A DNA stretch of 64,000 bases, taken from NCBI GenBank assembly GCA_022264855.1, contig JABYQU010000049.1:62001-126000 (forward strand). Direction: 5' to 3'. The position numbers and the translations under genes are program-made. Numbering within the stretch: position 1 is the first letter of the stretch; each line of letters starts with the position of its first letter. The notes under the pieces are model-generated. The model was not told the DNA's origin. It ran no database searches and saw only the letters and a list, made by a program, of their open reading frames with translations. This DNA is from Lenzites betulinus. Its lineage: Eukaryota; Basidiomycota; Agaricomycetes; Polyporales; Polyporaceae. Below, piece after piece: positions 32,285 through 43,300 of the stretch.

Positions 32285-35146
32285 TCACATCACCACGCAG
32301 TTCGAGTTCTCCTCCGCGCGCTGCGTAGCAATGCCCATCTCCGCGAACGTCGCCGGCCCCTTCCCAGGGCGCACGTTCGGCGTGCCCGGTTCAAACGCCG
32401 GAGAAGAGCCCTGTGGTGGCAGCGTGCCCTGCGGCGATTGCCTGCCTTCCTGTCTCCGCAGCGGCGGCGTTCCCGCAATGCGCTGTTGGCCAGTCGGAGG
32501 GCGGGGCGACACAGGCGACATGCCCGCCGCGCCCGGGTCCGCGAGGTTGTACCGGTGCGCGTTCTGGGGTGCCCGCTGCTGGGCGCCGTTCGGAGGACGA
32601 GCATTGGGCGGCGTGCTACCAGCGGACATCGCCGCCGGCGATGGTCCCCCCGATCCTGGGTCAACAAGACTGTAGCGCCGCGCGTTTTGGAAAGCTGCGT
32701 TCGGCGGCGGAAGAGCACCCGGCGGCAACTGTGGAGTGCCGCCATAGCTTTGTTGTGTCCTATGCTCGGCTGACGTCCGACGTGGGCCGTTCGCGTACTC
32801 GTCCGCTGGCGGGAGCCGGGTAGGTTGGCCGATGTTGGGTGGCGAGTTAGAGGGCGGGGAACCACCATATCCCGAGTGCGCGGCCCCAGCAGCGCCGTAT
32901 CCCGACGCAGCAGCGGCACCGCCAGCGCCTGCTGCACCATAAGTTCCCATACCAGCGCCGCCTGCTGCCGCGGGCGCAACCCTCATCGAGTCCTTCCGGA
33001 TGTTGTTCACGATCTGGCTGCGTTGTTCCACAGGCATCGCGGGCGCCGCCACGCCTGTGACAGCCTCGGAGCGCTGCTTCGCCTGTGTACGCTTGCGCAC
33101 GAGTTTCGCGTCCGTCAGCGTCTCGTGTTGCTCGCGGGAGAGCGCCTGCGCGTCGGGCTGTGCGAGGGCCTGCAGCCGTTCGGTCGCGTCGGTGTTGCCG
33201 TGCTCTGCGGCCTACGAAGAAGCAACGTGTCAGTGCCAAGGGGACGACAACACAGCGGCAGTACGTACCCTGGTGTACCACTTTTGCGCGGCTTTCACGT
33301 CCTTGGGACCACCCACGCCGACCTCGGAGTAGTACCCAAGCGCGAACTCGGCGCTCGCCAGCCCCTTGCGCGCGGCCTTTTCCGCGAAGGTCCACGCGAG
33401 GCCCTCGTCCTTGTCAAACGCGCCCTCCGCACCGCACAGGAACCATTTGCTGAGCGCCATGTCCGCCTCGGTCTCGCCCTGCTGGCTAGCAAGCGAGTAG
33501 TACTGCACGCTCAGCAGCGCGTCGAACGGGAACGGCGGCGTCGCGAACTCGTACGCGTGTCCAAGCTTGTACTGCGCGGGCGCGAAATTGAGGTATGCCG
33601 CGCGCTCCAGGTGCCGGCGCGCCTCCCCTTGAGGGCTCACGCCCGGCGCCAGGAGCGGCTGGAAGAGGCGTGGGGGAATGGAAACGTGCGAAAACTCGTT
33701 GAGCAGCAGCAGGCCGTAAACGTACGCCGGTTGCGGCACCTCGATCGTGGCGAGCGTCGCTGCGCGGCTGAGTAGCGGCAATGCGGCCTGTGGGTCTGGT
33801 CGGAAGCCGAGTTGGCCCATGAGTTTCGCCATGCCGAGACGCTAGGCAAAATTAGAGCCGGGGTCAGCAGCAAGACGCAAATAGGACGTACGTAGAAACA
33901 GCTTTCGACCCCGCGTTTCAACCCGCGCTCGAAGCAGTCCTTTGCGTGTTGCACGTCGCCGAAATTCTCGTACTCCCGACCGAGTTTGAACCACGCGGCG
34001 TGATATCCCGCCTTTGCGGCGCGCTCAAAGTCACGGAACGCGGATCTCGGGTCGTGCGGAATGAACTGCGGATAGATACCCGTCGCGGCGCATGTCGCCC
34101 TCATGTAAACCGCCTCTGCTACAGGGAGCGGTAGCGGACCTTGTTGAGCCTGTGAGGAGATCCGCAGGATCAGTGGTAGGGCAACATCGACCAGCTTTTG
34201 CAGCTCTGGATCATCGATCTGGGCGGCGCCGAGTGCAGGATCGGTGGAAGTGGTGTTTGTGCGGGCGAGAAGCTGCTGTGCGCGATCTACCAGCGCGAGC
34301 ACGTCCTTGCACCAGGCAATCTGACGGGCAGGGTCACAATTAGGCTGTTGGACCGCGCTCTGCTGCACAGAGAGAGTTGCGATGGTAGGGAGAGGCGCTG
34401 TGAGGGAAGGTGGACCGTCGCGCGCTGCACCAGGAACAGGAGAGGTGGACGGGGAAGAAGCATGCGAACTTTGAAAACTAAGACCAGCTAAAGAGGTGGA
34501 GAGTGAAGGCCGGTGCTGGTGTGGAGCAGGGCCCGACGCGAATGGCTCCGGAAAGCCGATAGGAGAGCGCGAAGGGGTAGCAGCGCCAGAACCAGGGCCG
34601 GACCGTAACTCGGGCGGAGACCATGGCTGCCAGTTGGAGCCTTGAGGTGGCGGAAGCGGACTCTGCCTTCGAGGGTCATGGGCGGGTGCCGCAAAACCTA
34701 GGGTGTGCTGATGGGCAGGAGCAAGGGGCGGGACGGGCTTGGAGAGCGAGAAGGAGGTGCCGAACATTGGTTGGGGGAATGCAGTTGGGTCAGATAGCGG
34801 GGGCGAGTGTCGTGGTGGCGGTTGAAAAGAGGAGGGTGAGGACTGCTCTTCAAGCGTGCGCGCCATCTGTGAGATGTCAAAAGGGGGATGGGCGGCAGGG
34901 GAAGAAGGGCGGGGTGAGGTGATGGGCCAGGGCTGAGACGTGTGTACGCACGTTCTGGGGCAGATCTGGCTGCAGTTTCTGTGGGCGCGGGGCCACGAGC
35001 GGATCTTCGTAATGGGGAGCCGATGGGTACTGATCCTGCACGAAATCGGGCGGGAGAGGAGGCACGGCCGGCGGCGCGTCCTCCGATGGGCGGGGAGGCT
35101 GATCGTAGTCGTCGAACGGCCGTGGGGGCACGGGGGGAGCAGACAT
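32285..35146 (-). CDS. SKT5: Chitin synthase activator Skt5/Chs4-like, Sel1 repeats, CaaX end
   Basis: The product is predicted at 889 residues from four exons (35146-34952, 34866-33892, 33841-33269, 33211-32285), all joined in phase 0. Skt5/Chs4 proteins recruit and activate chitin synthase at the bud neck or septum. The first 200 residues are proline-rich and low complexity. IAWCKDVLALVDRAQQLL precedes an array of Sel1-type TPR repeats (SAFRDFERAAKAGYHAAWFKLG, GVESCFYRLGMAKLMGQLG, AEKAARKGLASAEFALGYY). A glycine/proline/alanine-rich tail ends in CVVM, a CaaX box for farnesylation, as in yeast Chs4. A second ORF of 316 codons on the opposite strand (32825-33775) is a shadow of this gene. Confidence 0.9.
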
Positions 35147-36916
35147 GGCTAAAGTTGGTCGCGGCGAGCTTGGTCGAGGTGGGACGAGAAGAGAGGTGGT
35201 GAGAGAGGACGGGGAAGGCGGGTATTAATTATTTCTGGGAGAGAGGTGAGCGCGCCGTGTCGCGCCCGCAGCCGTCGCGACACCGCTCGGCGGATAATTT
35301 GGCAGACTTACATCAGCGCAGTCATGCAATCAGTCGCGCGTCCGATGCAGCTGTTCACGCCAAGTTCGCGAATCCGTGCGGTAGTCTCCGAGGGCGCAGC
35401 GGGTGCGTGGACAAGCAGAGTGAGAGAGAACAAGAAAGCGAGCTGAAGCCTGAGAGTCCGATTTAACCACTGCTCTCCGTAGGCGCCCATAACAGCGGCG
35501 GCGCTGATTGGTTGGCGCAATGCTGTGTCCTCCTCTATGTAACGACTCGATCAGAAACCCGGTTCCTATCTCACCGACTACTTATCCTACTTACAAACCG
35601 ACCTACTACGCTCCTTACCCCGTTCTTACTCGTTCTCTTACCTTACCCCCGACACTCGTTAGTCAGCAGCCCCGTGACCTCTCAGATAGTATATAAGGCT
35701 TCTGGTTGTAAAGCGACAACCTGAGTGTTCTAGCAATCGACAGACCTTAGACCTGTCATTTCCTCGCTCGAACCTCTTCTCTCTCGTGTCGCGCCACCGG
35801 AGCGCTAGCCGATCCGCGAACGCGACACTCTAGCTCCTCCCCGTCTCAAGTCCGAACCACAGCCTCATGCGCATGAGTAGTAACCAGGGCGCCATACGCT
35901 GGCCGCTCTTCGCCGTATCATCGTCCTAGTGCATACACAACATGCGTGTAATGGTCGGAAGAACAGAAGAGACGTCGGCCACCCATCCTCCAGCAGTCAA
36001 GACAGCTCGTCTTCACCACCAACAGGTTTAAACGAAGTCCCTGGGCCGACGATCTAGTGCAAGCGTCATGTAACTTGTTTATAGGAGATTAGTGACGCAC
36101 TTTTACGCTGATAAATACAAAGACAGGGAATTGGCAAACATCTTGCTGCGCAGCCCACTATAGTACGAAGAACCGGACTGGCATGATTCTCGTCTCCAGG
36201 CTTGTGGACGTTCTTCTGACGCTGGTCTCTAATCTTGTTATCCAACATCGACATGTGGCTTCGAGCACAAATTGCCCACACAACCGCAGCAGTGTTGCAG
36301 GCAACAAGGCACGCTAGCCACCCTCAACTCCCATACACAAACGCGTCTACGATCTCGAGTATTTAAGCTGTAGTATGGTTAGCCTACACCGGTGGTGTTG
36401 CGCTCCTCACAGGAGGAGGTTTCGACGCAGTGTTGCACTCATCTCGTCTAGGCTCTCTTCCCTCTGACTTGCCGCTCCCTTGATACTCGTCCTATGGTGC
36501 GTTCTCCTCTCTATGGATCATTATACGTCATGTGCTTGTACTGTATGCTACTCGCGAGGCAGATCTCTCTTAGCTCCACGCGCTATTATGATTGAGTCCT
36601 CGTCCAAGTTGCAGCCAATGCGATGGCGGTCTGGCGTACAGAGTTCCATATCTTAGTGCTAGACACTTGCTCGATCGACTGCTTGTCCTTACAGCCAATA
36701 CTGGGCGACCTCTAGTCATGACTAGAATCTCACGAAGGCCCGCGAGGAGACTGGCACTGCGGGGACCCGAATACCAGCGCGGCTGACCCAACCTGGAGGC
36801 TGGCACTCCCGATCCCAGATCCTACAAAATCCCCGCGCGCCCCACTGCCGCCCTTACCTACCTTCTCTCCGCAGTCCCATCCCCACCCCGCACGCATTCA
36901 CATTCACAGACCCGTC
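35147..36916. other. Intergenic region upstream of the Skt5-like gene
   Basis: 1.8 kb with no supported gene. Pyrimidine-rich tracts and an ATTGG/CCAAT-type site near 35505-35515 may belong to the Skt5-like promoter. The stretch 36820-36916 is CT-rich with a TACAAAAT motif, resembling a plus-strand core promoter. Confidence 0.35.
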
Positions 36917-37138
36917 ATGCTCTACTTCGTCCCCACCAAGGCTTCCATCCGGCGCCGGTCGCCTTTCGACGCCAAGGGCAAGCTTGACAAGAGCAGGATC
37001 TCTGGTCCGCGCGTGCCCCAGTGGCCCGTGAGGCAGTATCAGTCCGCTGCTTGCGCTGCCGCGAGCATGCGGCTGATCTCGCTGAACGACGCCAGGGGCC
37101 AGGAGCGGATCGTGCGCGGGGCGCTCGCGCACCTGTGA
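36917..37138 (+). CDS. Possible small protein (73 aa), unrecognised
   Basis: A GC-rich ORF starts at an ATG preceded by a CT-rich, promoter-like stretch and encodes MLYFVPTKASIRRRSPFDAK ..., a basic, unrecognised peptide. There is no family support, no intron and no membrane segment. It could be a first exon of a longer gene or chance; kept because of the start context. Confidence 0.25.
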   Translation: MLYFVPTKASIRRRSPFDAKGKLDKSRISGPRVPQWPVRQYQSAACAAASMRLISLNDARGQERIVRGALAHL

Positions 37139-38607
37139 GGCGTTGATCGTCTGTTTCCCCGCTCGAAGTTTGGAAGCAAGACTCCTCGGCAATGTTCCGC
37201 GCGCGCAGCTGAAGCCCTCGACTGGACGACAACCGACGACATAGGACGACATCGGTGTCTCCCCCGGCCGGACTGGGGGAGAGGTAAGGCCGAGGGCCGC
37301 GAGCGGGCATTCGGGCGACGGGAACTCATGATCCCCTGAGCTCGGGTGTTTCGTTCAACGCTCGACGCCGTGTTTCGTGTCTGAGATCCACCGTATCCCG
37401 TTCGTTGCTGCTCCTTTGCACACACAGACAGGCCTCCTAGGACTCCGCGACCCATGGCCCCCGGACCCAGACCCGAGGTGTCGGCGAGGCTGGCAGAGGG
37501 GCTTGATCCACTCCGATGTCAGCCTCGTCGGCTTCGACTCGAATCCCGATGGCAAGGTATGTCTTTTTCGACCTCTCTTACTATAGAATGTCGCTTACAT
37601 TTTGCTCCCAAAGCCCGACGGCGGATGGTTCTGTGCGAGTTGGGGTGTGTTGTGGTGTTGTTGTTGTCCGGTGGCGGCGGCCGGGGGTCAGTTTGATGTG
37701 GGGGATAGCGCCCTCTCGCCCATGTCTCTGATTCCCGGTCGTCTGCTTCCGTCGGAGCGGGGGAGGGGGTCGACGGGCCCCCTCCCTCGCACAAGCCCGT
37801 AAAGTAAGTGGTTGATATCGTCTCTGCGCTACGACGTTGCTAACATGTTCTACATACCCTGATGCTAGGTTCTACACGTTGAATCCACTATTTTGCTCTA
37901 ATCAGCTTATATACTGAGCTCAATGTTTGAGAACGTTAGCAAGAGCAGGTAACCCACTGCTCTTGCTGACTAACTCATCGTCGTGACATACTGGAAGCGA
38001 ACAACACACGCTACCCTCCCTCGTCCTCCCTTTCGTTGTTCCCAAGGGGCAGGTCCCCTGAGAGCAGTTCGAGGAAATGAGGAGGTGATCAAGATTCGGT
38101 GACGGTTGAGGGTGCGTAGGCTCTCGCGGGGCCATGTGGCGACGGACCACACTGGCAGTATCTAGGCGTGGACTCGATGGATGAAATGACTACGCGTCTC
38201 AGCGGGTCAGTGTCCTCCCCTCCTACTGCATCCAGGGGCTGTACTCGAGCGGAACCGTCTTCGACGGTGCATGTGGCCATTGCAGCGTACACCTACGTTA
38301 GCATCGTAATACACCCGGTCTCCCTTGGTTCTACTTAAAGCGCGCGGCAACTTGCCCTCCTGGACCCTCTTCGTACCCCAGGTCTAGGCCGACAGCGTTC
38401 GCTATGTTGCATGCGATGAAGCCTGCGCACGCTAACGGTGAGGCCGATAAAGGTTGCTAGACACATTGTTGCCACGTGTTGAGGTCAAATGTGTAAGCCC
38501 GAACGCACTCCGCGTGCACAACCTTCCTCTGTGCGGGAGGTTAGAACACAAGCTCCTCCGCGCCATCACCAGTCCGCCCAGCTCCATATCATCGTTTCTT
38601 TCATCGG
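37139..38607. other. Intergenic region with no supported gene
   Basis: No convincing coding sequence. A 31-base stretch at about 37609-37639 resembles 39623-39653 (CCGAYGGCGGWTGGTTCTGT core), so the area contains a dispersed repeat or gene fragment. Confidence 0.35.
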
Positions 38608-39488
38608 ATGGCGCCTGAACGCATCGTGCCGCTGTCGGCCTTCACCGCGGCGACGTACAAACCACTACGTCACAGGCTGCAGGCCGTCCCCGAGGACCTG
38701 GTCGAGATGGTCGACCAAATGACGGACTGTAAGTGTCAATTCAGCGCCTCGCGTGGAGTCGTCTCGATATTCACGTAAATGCTACCCATCGTCAAGGCCT
38801 GCATTCCGTGCGTGAGGTGGCAGGGATCTTGAGCGGCGACGTCAGCCCCCAGAATATCCTTTGGACAGACTCAGGCTTCCAGGACGGCCGTCCGGCTCAC
38901 TTAGTCCTCCACGACTTCGACCTTCCCGTCGCGCTTCAGGATGACGTACTGGATAGAGGCTCTGCTATGAACCCGATGCCGAACCGTCGAACTGGGATGC
39001 TTCCGTTCATGGCCATCGATCTTCTGTATGACCTGGCCAAGAATCCCGGTAGCCCGCAGACCGCGCACCAGCTTCACCACGACTACGAGTCGCTCTTCTG
39101 GGTGGCCGTCTGGAGCACGATGAAGACCGAGGACAAAATTGAACAGGATATGAAGACGCGGATCAAGGATACGCTTGCGAGGTGGGAGACGGGCGATTAC
39201 CGAAGTATGACCGGCCCCAAGATAGACATCGTCTGCTTTGGAGATGGGCTAGACCATTTGCCGTTGACGCCACGCTTCGAGCATTTGTCGCCGCTTCTGC
39301 TCGTGCTCTCCTCAGTCTTCATGACGGCTAATTTTGGCTTGAACAAGGCCAAAATGAGGGCCATGGCCAGCCGGTCAGCGCAACCCAGCGCCGCAGCTGT
39401 ACTAGAAGAGTGGATCAATCGTGCCAAGATCAAGGATGCTTTGTCACAGGCGAGAGACATCATGGCAAAATGGGAGGACGCTGCTTAG
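38608..39488 (+). CDS. Shortened FunK1-type protein kinase-like protein
   Basis: A 270-residue product from two exons (38608-38728, 38797-39488) with a GTAAGT intron. The C-lobe of a FunK1-like kinase is visible: catalytic loop ILSGDVSPQNILW, the DFG-equivalent HDFDLP, the FunK1-style TGMLPFMAIDLL, and YESLFWVAVW. The usual N-terminal domain and ATP-binding lobe are missing, and the HRD motif is SGD, so the histidine and arginine are lost while the aspartate stays. It lies just upstream of a full-length FunK1 kinase on the same strand. It may be a truncated, probably inactive duplicate; a short expressed pseudokinase is also possible. Confidence 0.7.
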
Positions 39489-40254
39489 TCTATGGAGGCC
39501 AAGTCAGCTATACCGAGCAAATACATAACATGAGAATTGCCAGTAGGAACTAGTAAGTAGTCGCGCGCAAGGACATCTTGTCAATCGCTGTTATTATGGC
39601 ACGCCGTTTCCTTCTCACCTCAAAGTCCGATGGCGGTTGGTTCTGTGCGAGTTTAGATGTAGTACGGTTATTATCCGAGCTGTAGCTCCAGCTCATTGTC
39701 ACCTGCTGAGGCTGAGCCATGGCGAAAACCTGCACAGCCACTCCTCGGACTGCTAGCCGTGTCAAGCGCCCAGTCACACATGGAAGATCCAGACCGTTTG
39801 CTCGTCTCAGAAGAAATTACAACATCGTATATATCATGTACAAAAATATGTGATGCAGAGTGAGGGTTTGGGTGCGGACATATCTATATCCCCGCCCCCA
39901 ACGACGACCGAGCAGTACGTAGGCCCGCCCCCATCCGTCACGCGCACGTGTCACACAATCGTCAAGGCGCGTTTGGGCGTCTCAAGACTTCATCTCAAGT
40001 TCTCAGATCTCAACCACCAGGTTTGACGCGCTGGGTTTGAAATCTCAGCTGTAGATTAATATTCCAAGCTCCTTTGTAGACTCAATCCATAAAGTCACGC
40101 TCCAACAAGCCCCTCTGGGGACCACTCCGTCCAGATCGTGATAACACTCCACCAACAACTTAAATCGCACTCGCCGCTGATTGTGGCCATCTCTCCGAGA
40201 TAAACCGCCCCGGAATACTGCCTGGTGAGCATACTTCCCCCGACCTTTGCTAGT
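39489..40254. promoter_or_regulatory. Region between the two FunK1 genes
   Basis: No supported gene. Contains the second copy of the short repeat seen at 37609-37639 and presumably the promoter of the full-length kinase. Confidence 0.35.
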
Positions 40255-42754
40255 ATGGGAGACTCACCCATAAAGAGCTTCCCCATCTCAGGGACTTGGT
40301 CGTCACACGCTTTCAACAGGACTATACATCGCCGAGAGCTTCGCATGGCTATGGACGGCAAGACTACTCTTGTTTCACCCGCGGACTTCTTGCAAAAGTT
40401 CGTCCCAACGCCAAAGAACCCCATGCCTCCGATGTTCTCCACCATCCTCAGCTCCGTTCCGAAAACAACCAATGAGCTGGGTATGCTTGAGCCTCTGGTA
40501 TGCGTACCTCTTGCCGCACTTGCCACCTGCAACGCTAACTTGAATATTGTCGCACAGATGACAGCGCTCAACGTCGAGGACTCGGAAGGCACACAGCTCT
40601 GTCCAGAATTCACGTTCGTCGCCACGCCAAGTATAGGACACAAGACTGCCGCCTCGAATCAAGCCGTGAACTGTGGTATGTACCCTTCGACGCATTTACC
40701 AGACGTCAAGTTCGGCAAGAACGGCAAGAAACTCTCTCCCGCGGTTGACTGGTCGAGGATCGCGGTGCCCATCGAGGTCAAGTCCACCAAGACCAAGGAC
40801 CCGTTCAACGATTCCAAGCCGGAGGGGAAGACAAGCACCGCCGAGGGGAAGGAGGCGCTTGGTCAGATCCTAGCGTATGTGCAGTCCACGCTCGACCATC
40901 AGCACCTCACCTTCCTCTTCATGGTCCTCATCATCGAGGAGGACGCTCGCCTCCTCCGTGTTGACCGCTCCGGACTGTTTGTCACCAAGAAATTCAACTA
41001 CAAGACCGAAGGCAAGTTCCTCATGGACTTCTTCTGGCGCTTCGCACGCCTGTCCCCGGAAGAGCGAGGCGTCGACACGACCGCGGAGCGCGTCTCTTAC
41101 GACATGCCGTGCGCGAAGATTATGCGCCAGAAGATACGCCATGCCCCCAAAGACTACACCCGGGACCTATTTCTGCAATCTCTTGATCCCGCATGGCCGT
41201 TGTGGATTCTCGCGCTCACGGACGAGTGTACGGGTGAGCGGCGGCGATTCTTTGTGGGGAAACCACACTTCAGGTCGGAGGGTGTAGCCGGACGGGGTAC
41301 GCGAGGGTACGTTGCACTCGACGCCGACAATATGGACAAACCGTTCGTATACCTCAAGGACTCGTGGCGCGTGGTTCACGAGGAGATCAAGAAGGAGGGT
41401 GCCGTTCTCGAAAGACTCAACAAGGAGAACGTCCTCTACGTCCCTACGCTCATGTGTCACGGGGACCTCGGTCAGACTACAAAGTCACAGAGTCTCTGGT
41501 ACCAGTACCGCCCCGGAGTTAGCCCGGACGCTCCATGCCCACTCAAGAAGCACGAACACTACCGTCTTGTAGTGAAGGAAGTCGGGAGACCGTTGACGGA
41601 ATTTAGGGACGGCTACGAGCTTGTCAAAGCGATAGCTTGTTGCCTGGAAGGCAAGTCCGCGATACCTATTATCTGCTGATTTTGCTAAACTCATACCTTC
41701 TCGGATTAGCGCATGCGAGGGCTTATGCGCTTGGTATTATTCACCGCGACATCAGCGCGGGCAATATCCTTCTCTATCCTAGTGGCGATGACGACGATCT
41801 CTGGGAGGGGATGCTCAACGACTGGGAACTGTCCAAGGACGTAAACAACACGTCGCCTGTAGCGCGCCAGCCCGATCGTATGGTACGTATCTCGTTCACA
41901 TCCCTGTCAACAGCATTGCTCATGAGACATCTCAGGGTACCTGGCAGTTCATGTCTGCCCATGCTCTTAACAATCCAAAAAAGCCGATCACGATCACGGA
42001 CGAACTGGAGTCCTTCTTCCATGTTCTCCTCTACATCGCCATTCGTTTCCTCCCCCACAATTGTGCCGAGAGGAACGTCGGAAAGCTCCTGTACGAATAC
42101 TTCGACGACTTCGAAGATACAGACACAGGTTACGGATGCGGAAAGGACAAGCTCTTCTCGATGAGAACGGGTTTCATTACATTCGTGCAAGACGGCGGTG
42201 AGAAAATACTCACCTTCGGCTGGCAGGAAGGAGGAGAGACAGTCACCCATCCAATCAACTACATCTTCCGCGAGATTCTCGCATGGTTGAAGGCGCACTA
42301 CGCCATCGCTCATTCTCCAGAGAAGTCTGCCAACCCGACCACGAGCAAAACCGCCAAGGCGTCTTCCTCGAGCCAAGAGATTGAGTGGCAGCCGAAGAAC
42401 ACTTGGCTTGGACGTCCCATCCCATCGTTTCGTATGGCAGCACAATCTGAGGAAGCCAGCGTCGTCGACTTCAAGGAACGGGATAATGCAAAGAAATTGC
42501 TGACCCACGACGCGATGGGAATACTATTATTGGGATGCCTCAACGACGAGAAGGCGCACGAGTGGCCGCAGGACGACAAGGTGAAGGACCAGCGCCCGAA
42601 GAAGCCCTACAAGCCCGGCGACGAGATCCCTCGCGTTCCAACTGCCTACATGACCGCGCTCGTGACCAAGGCAGCGAAGCGCGATGACGAGGACGTCGAC
42701 GACGTTAAGCCGCCTCCAACCCCCAAGCGCGTGCGCATAGACAAGTCCATGTAA
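40255..42754 (+). CDS. FunK1-type fungal protein kinase
   Basis: The product is 775 residues from exons 40255-40497, 40558-41650, 41710-41882 and 41936-42754. FunK1 kinases are a fungal-specific family, expanded in mushrooms, with unknown targets. The first ATG in frame is 40255 (upstream in-frame GTG at 40225 is not needed). Catalytic loop: GIIHRDISAGNILL; metal-binding equivalent: NDWELSKD; activation segment: GTWQFMSAHAL. The C-terminus is basic and lysine-rich (KRVRIDKSM). Intron 1 is 60 nt, in frame and stop-free, with a GCTAAC branch, so retention would not break the protein. Intron 2 uses a GC donor (GGCAAGT ... GATTAG), which restores frame exactly. Confidence 0.85.
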
Positions 42755-43300
42755 TCGCTCTCTACGAACATCGCCCTCCTGCTCTTTACCTTCTTGTTCT
42801 CGCTATCCTCGCCCTTGTGTTGCATTCATCCCACCTATGCTCTTAAAGTCCGCCTTGCATGTACAATGCTTCCTCTTGTTGTATGCGCCCTTATGTCACC
42901 AGCACCTACCCTACATCATCTTGGACTATTCATCATTAGTTGTTTCCCAGTGTCTAAGCGCGAACAAGCTGAAGCGCTCAAACTACGGCCAACATCGCTC
43001 TGAGCATTGGCTGGTTAATATATGTCTGACACAGGCACACTCAAATTCTTCGTGAACGCCGCTGACACCGGAGTGCACGGCCTTGTAAGAAACTAGCCGG
43101 TCAAAGGACAGCATCCTCAGGCGAGAGATCCCACTGCTATCCATATTCGTACTTAGCCGCAGGATACACGACTTACATTCTTCCTACACATACAATCACA
43201 TAGTGCGAGCGTTCAACGTCCTTCCAGTTCCAATCGACGCGCGAAGAGGGACATGACCACGTCTTACGCTAGCAGTCCGCCCACGATCTGCAGCCCGGCA
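42755..43300. other. 3'-to-3' intergenic region
   Basis: Between the convergent FunK1 kinase and alpha-galactosidase; no supported gene. Confidence 0.4.

Noticed and set aside
32825..33775. 316-codon plus-strand ORF
   Set aside because: It is the antisense shadow of the Skt5-like Sel1-repeat gene, Arg-rich and without family resemblance.
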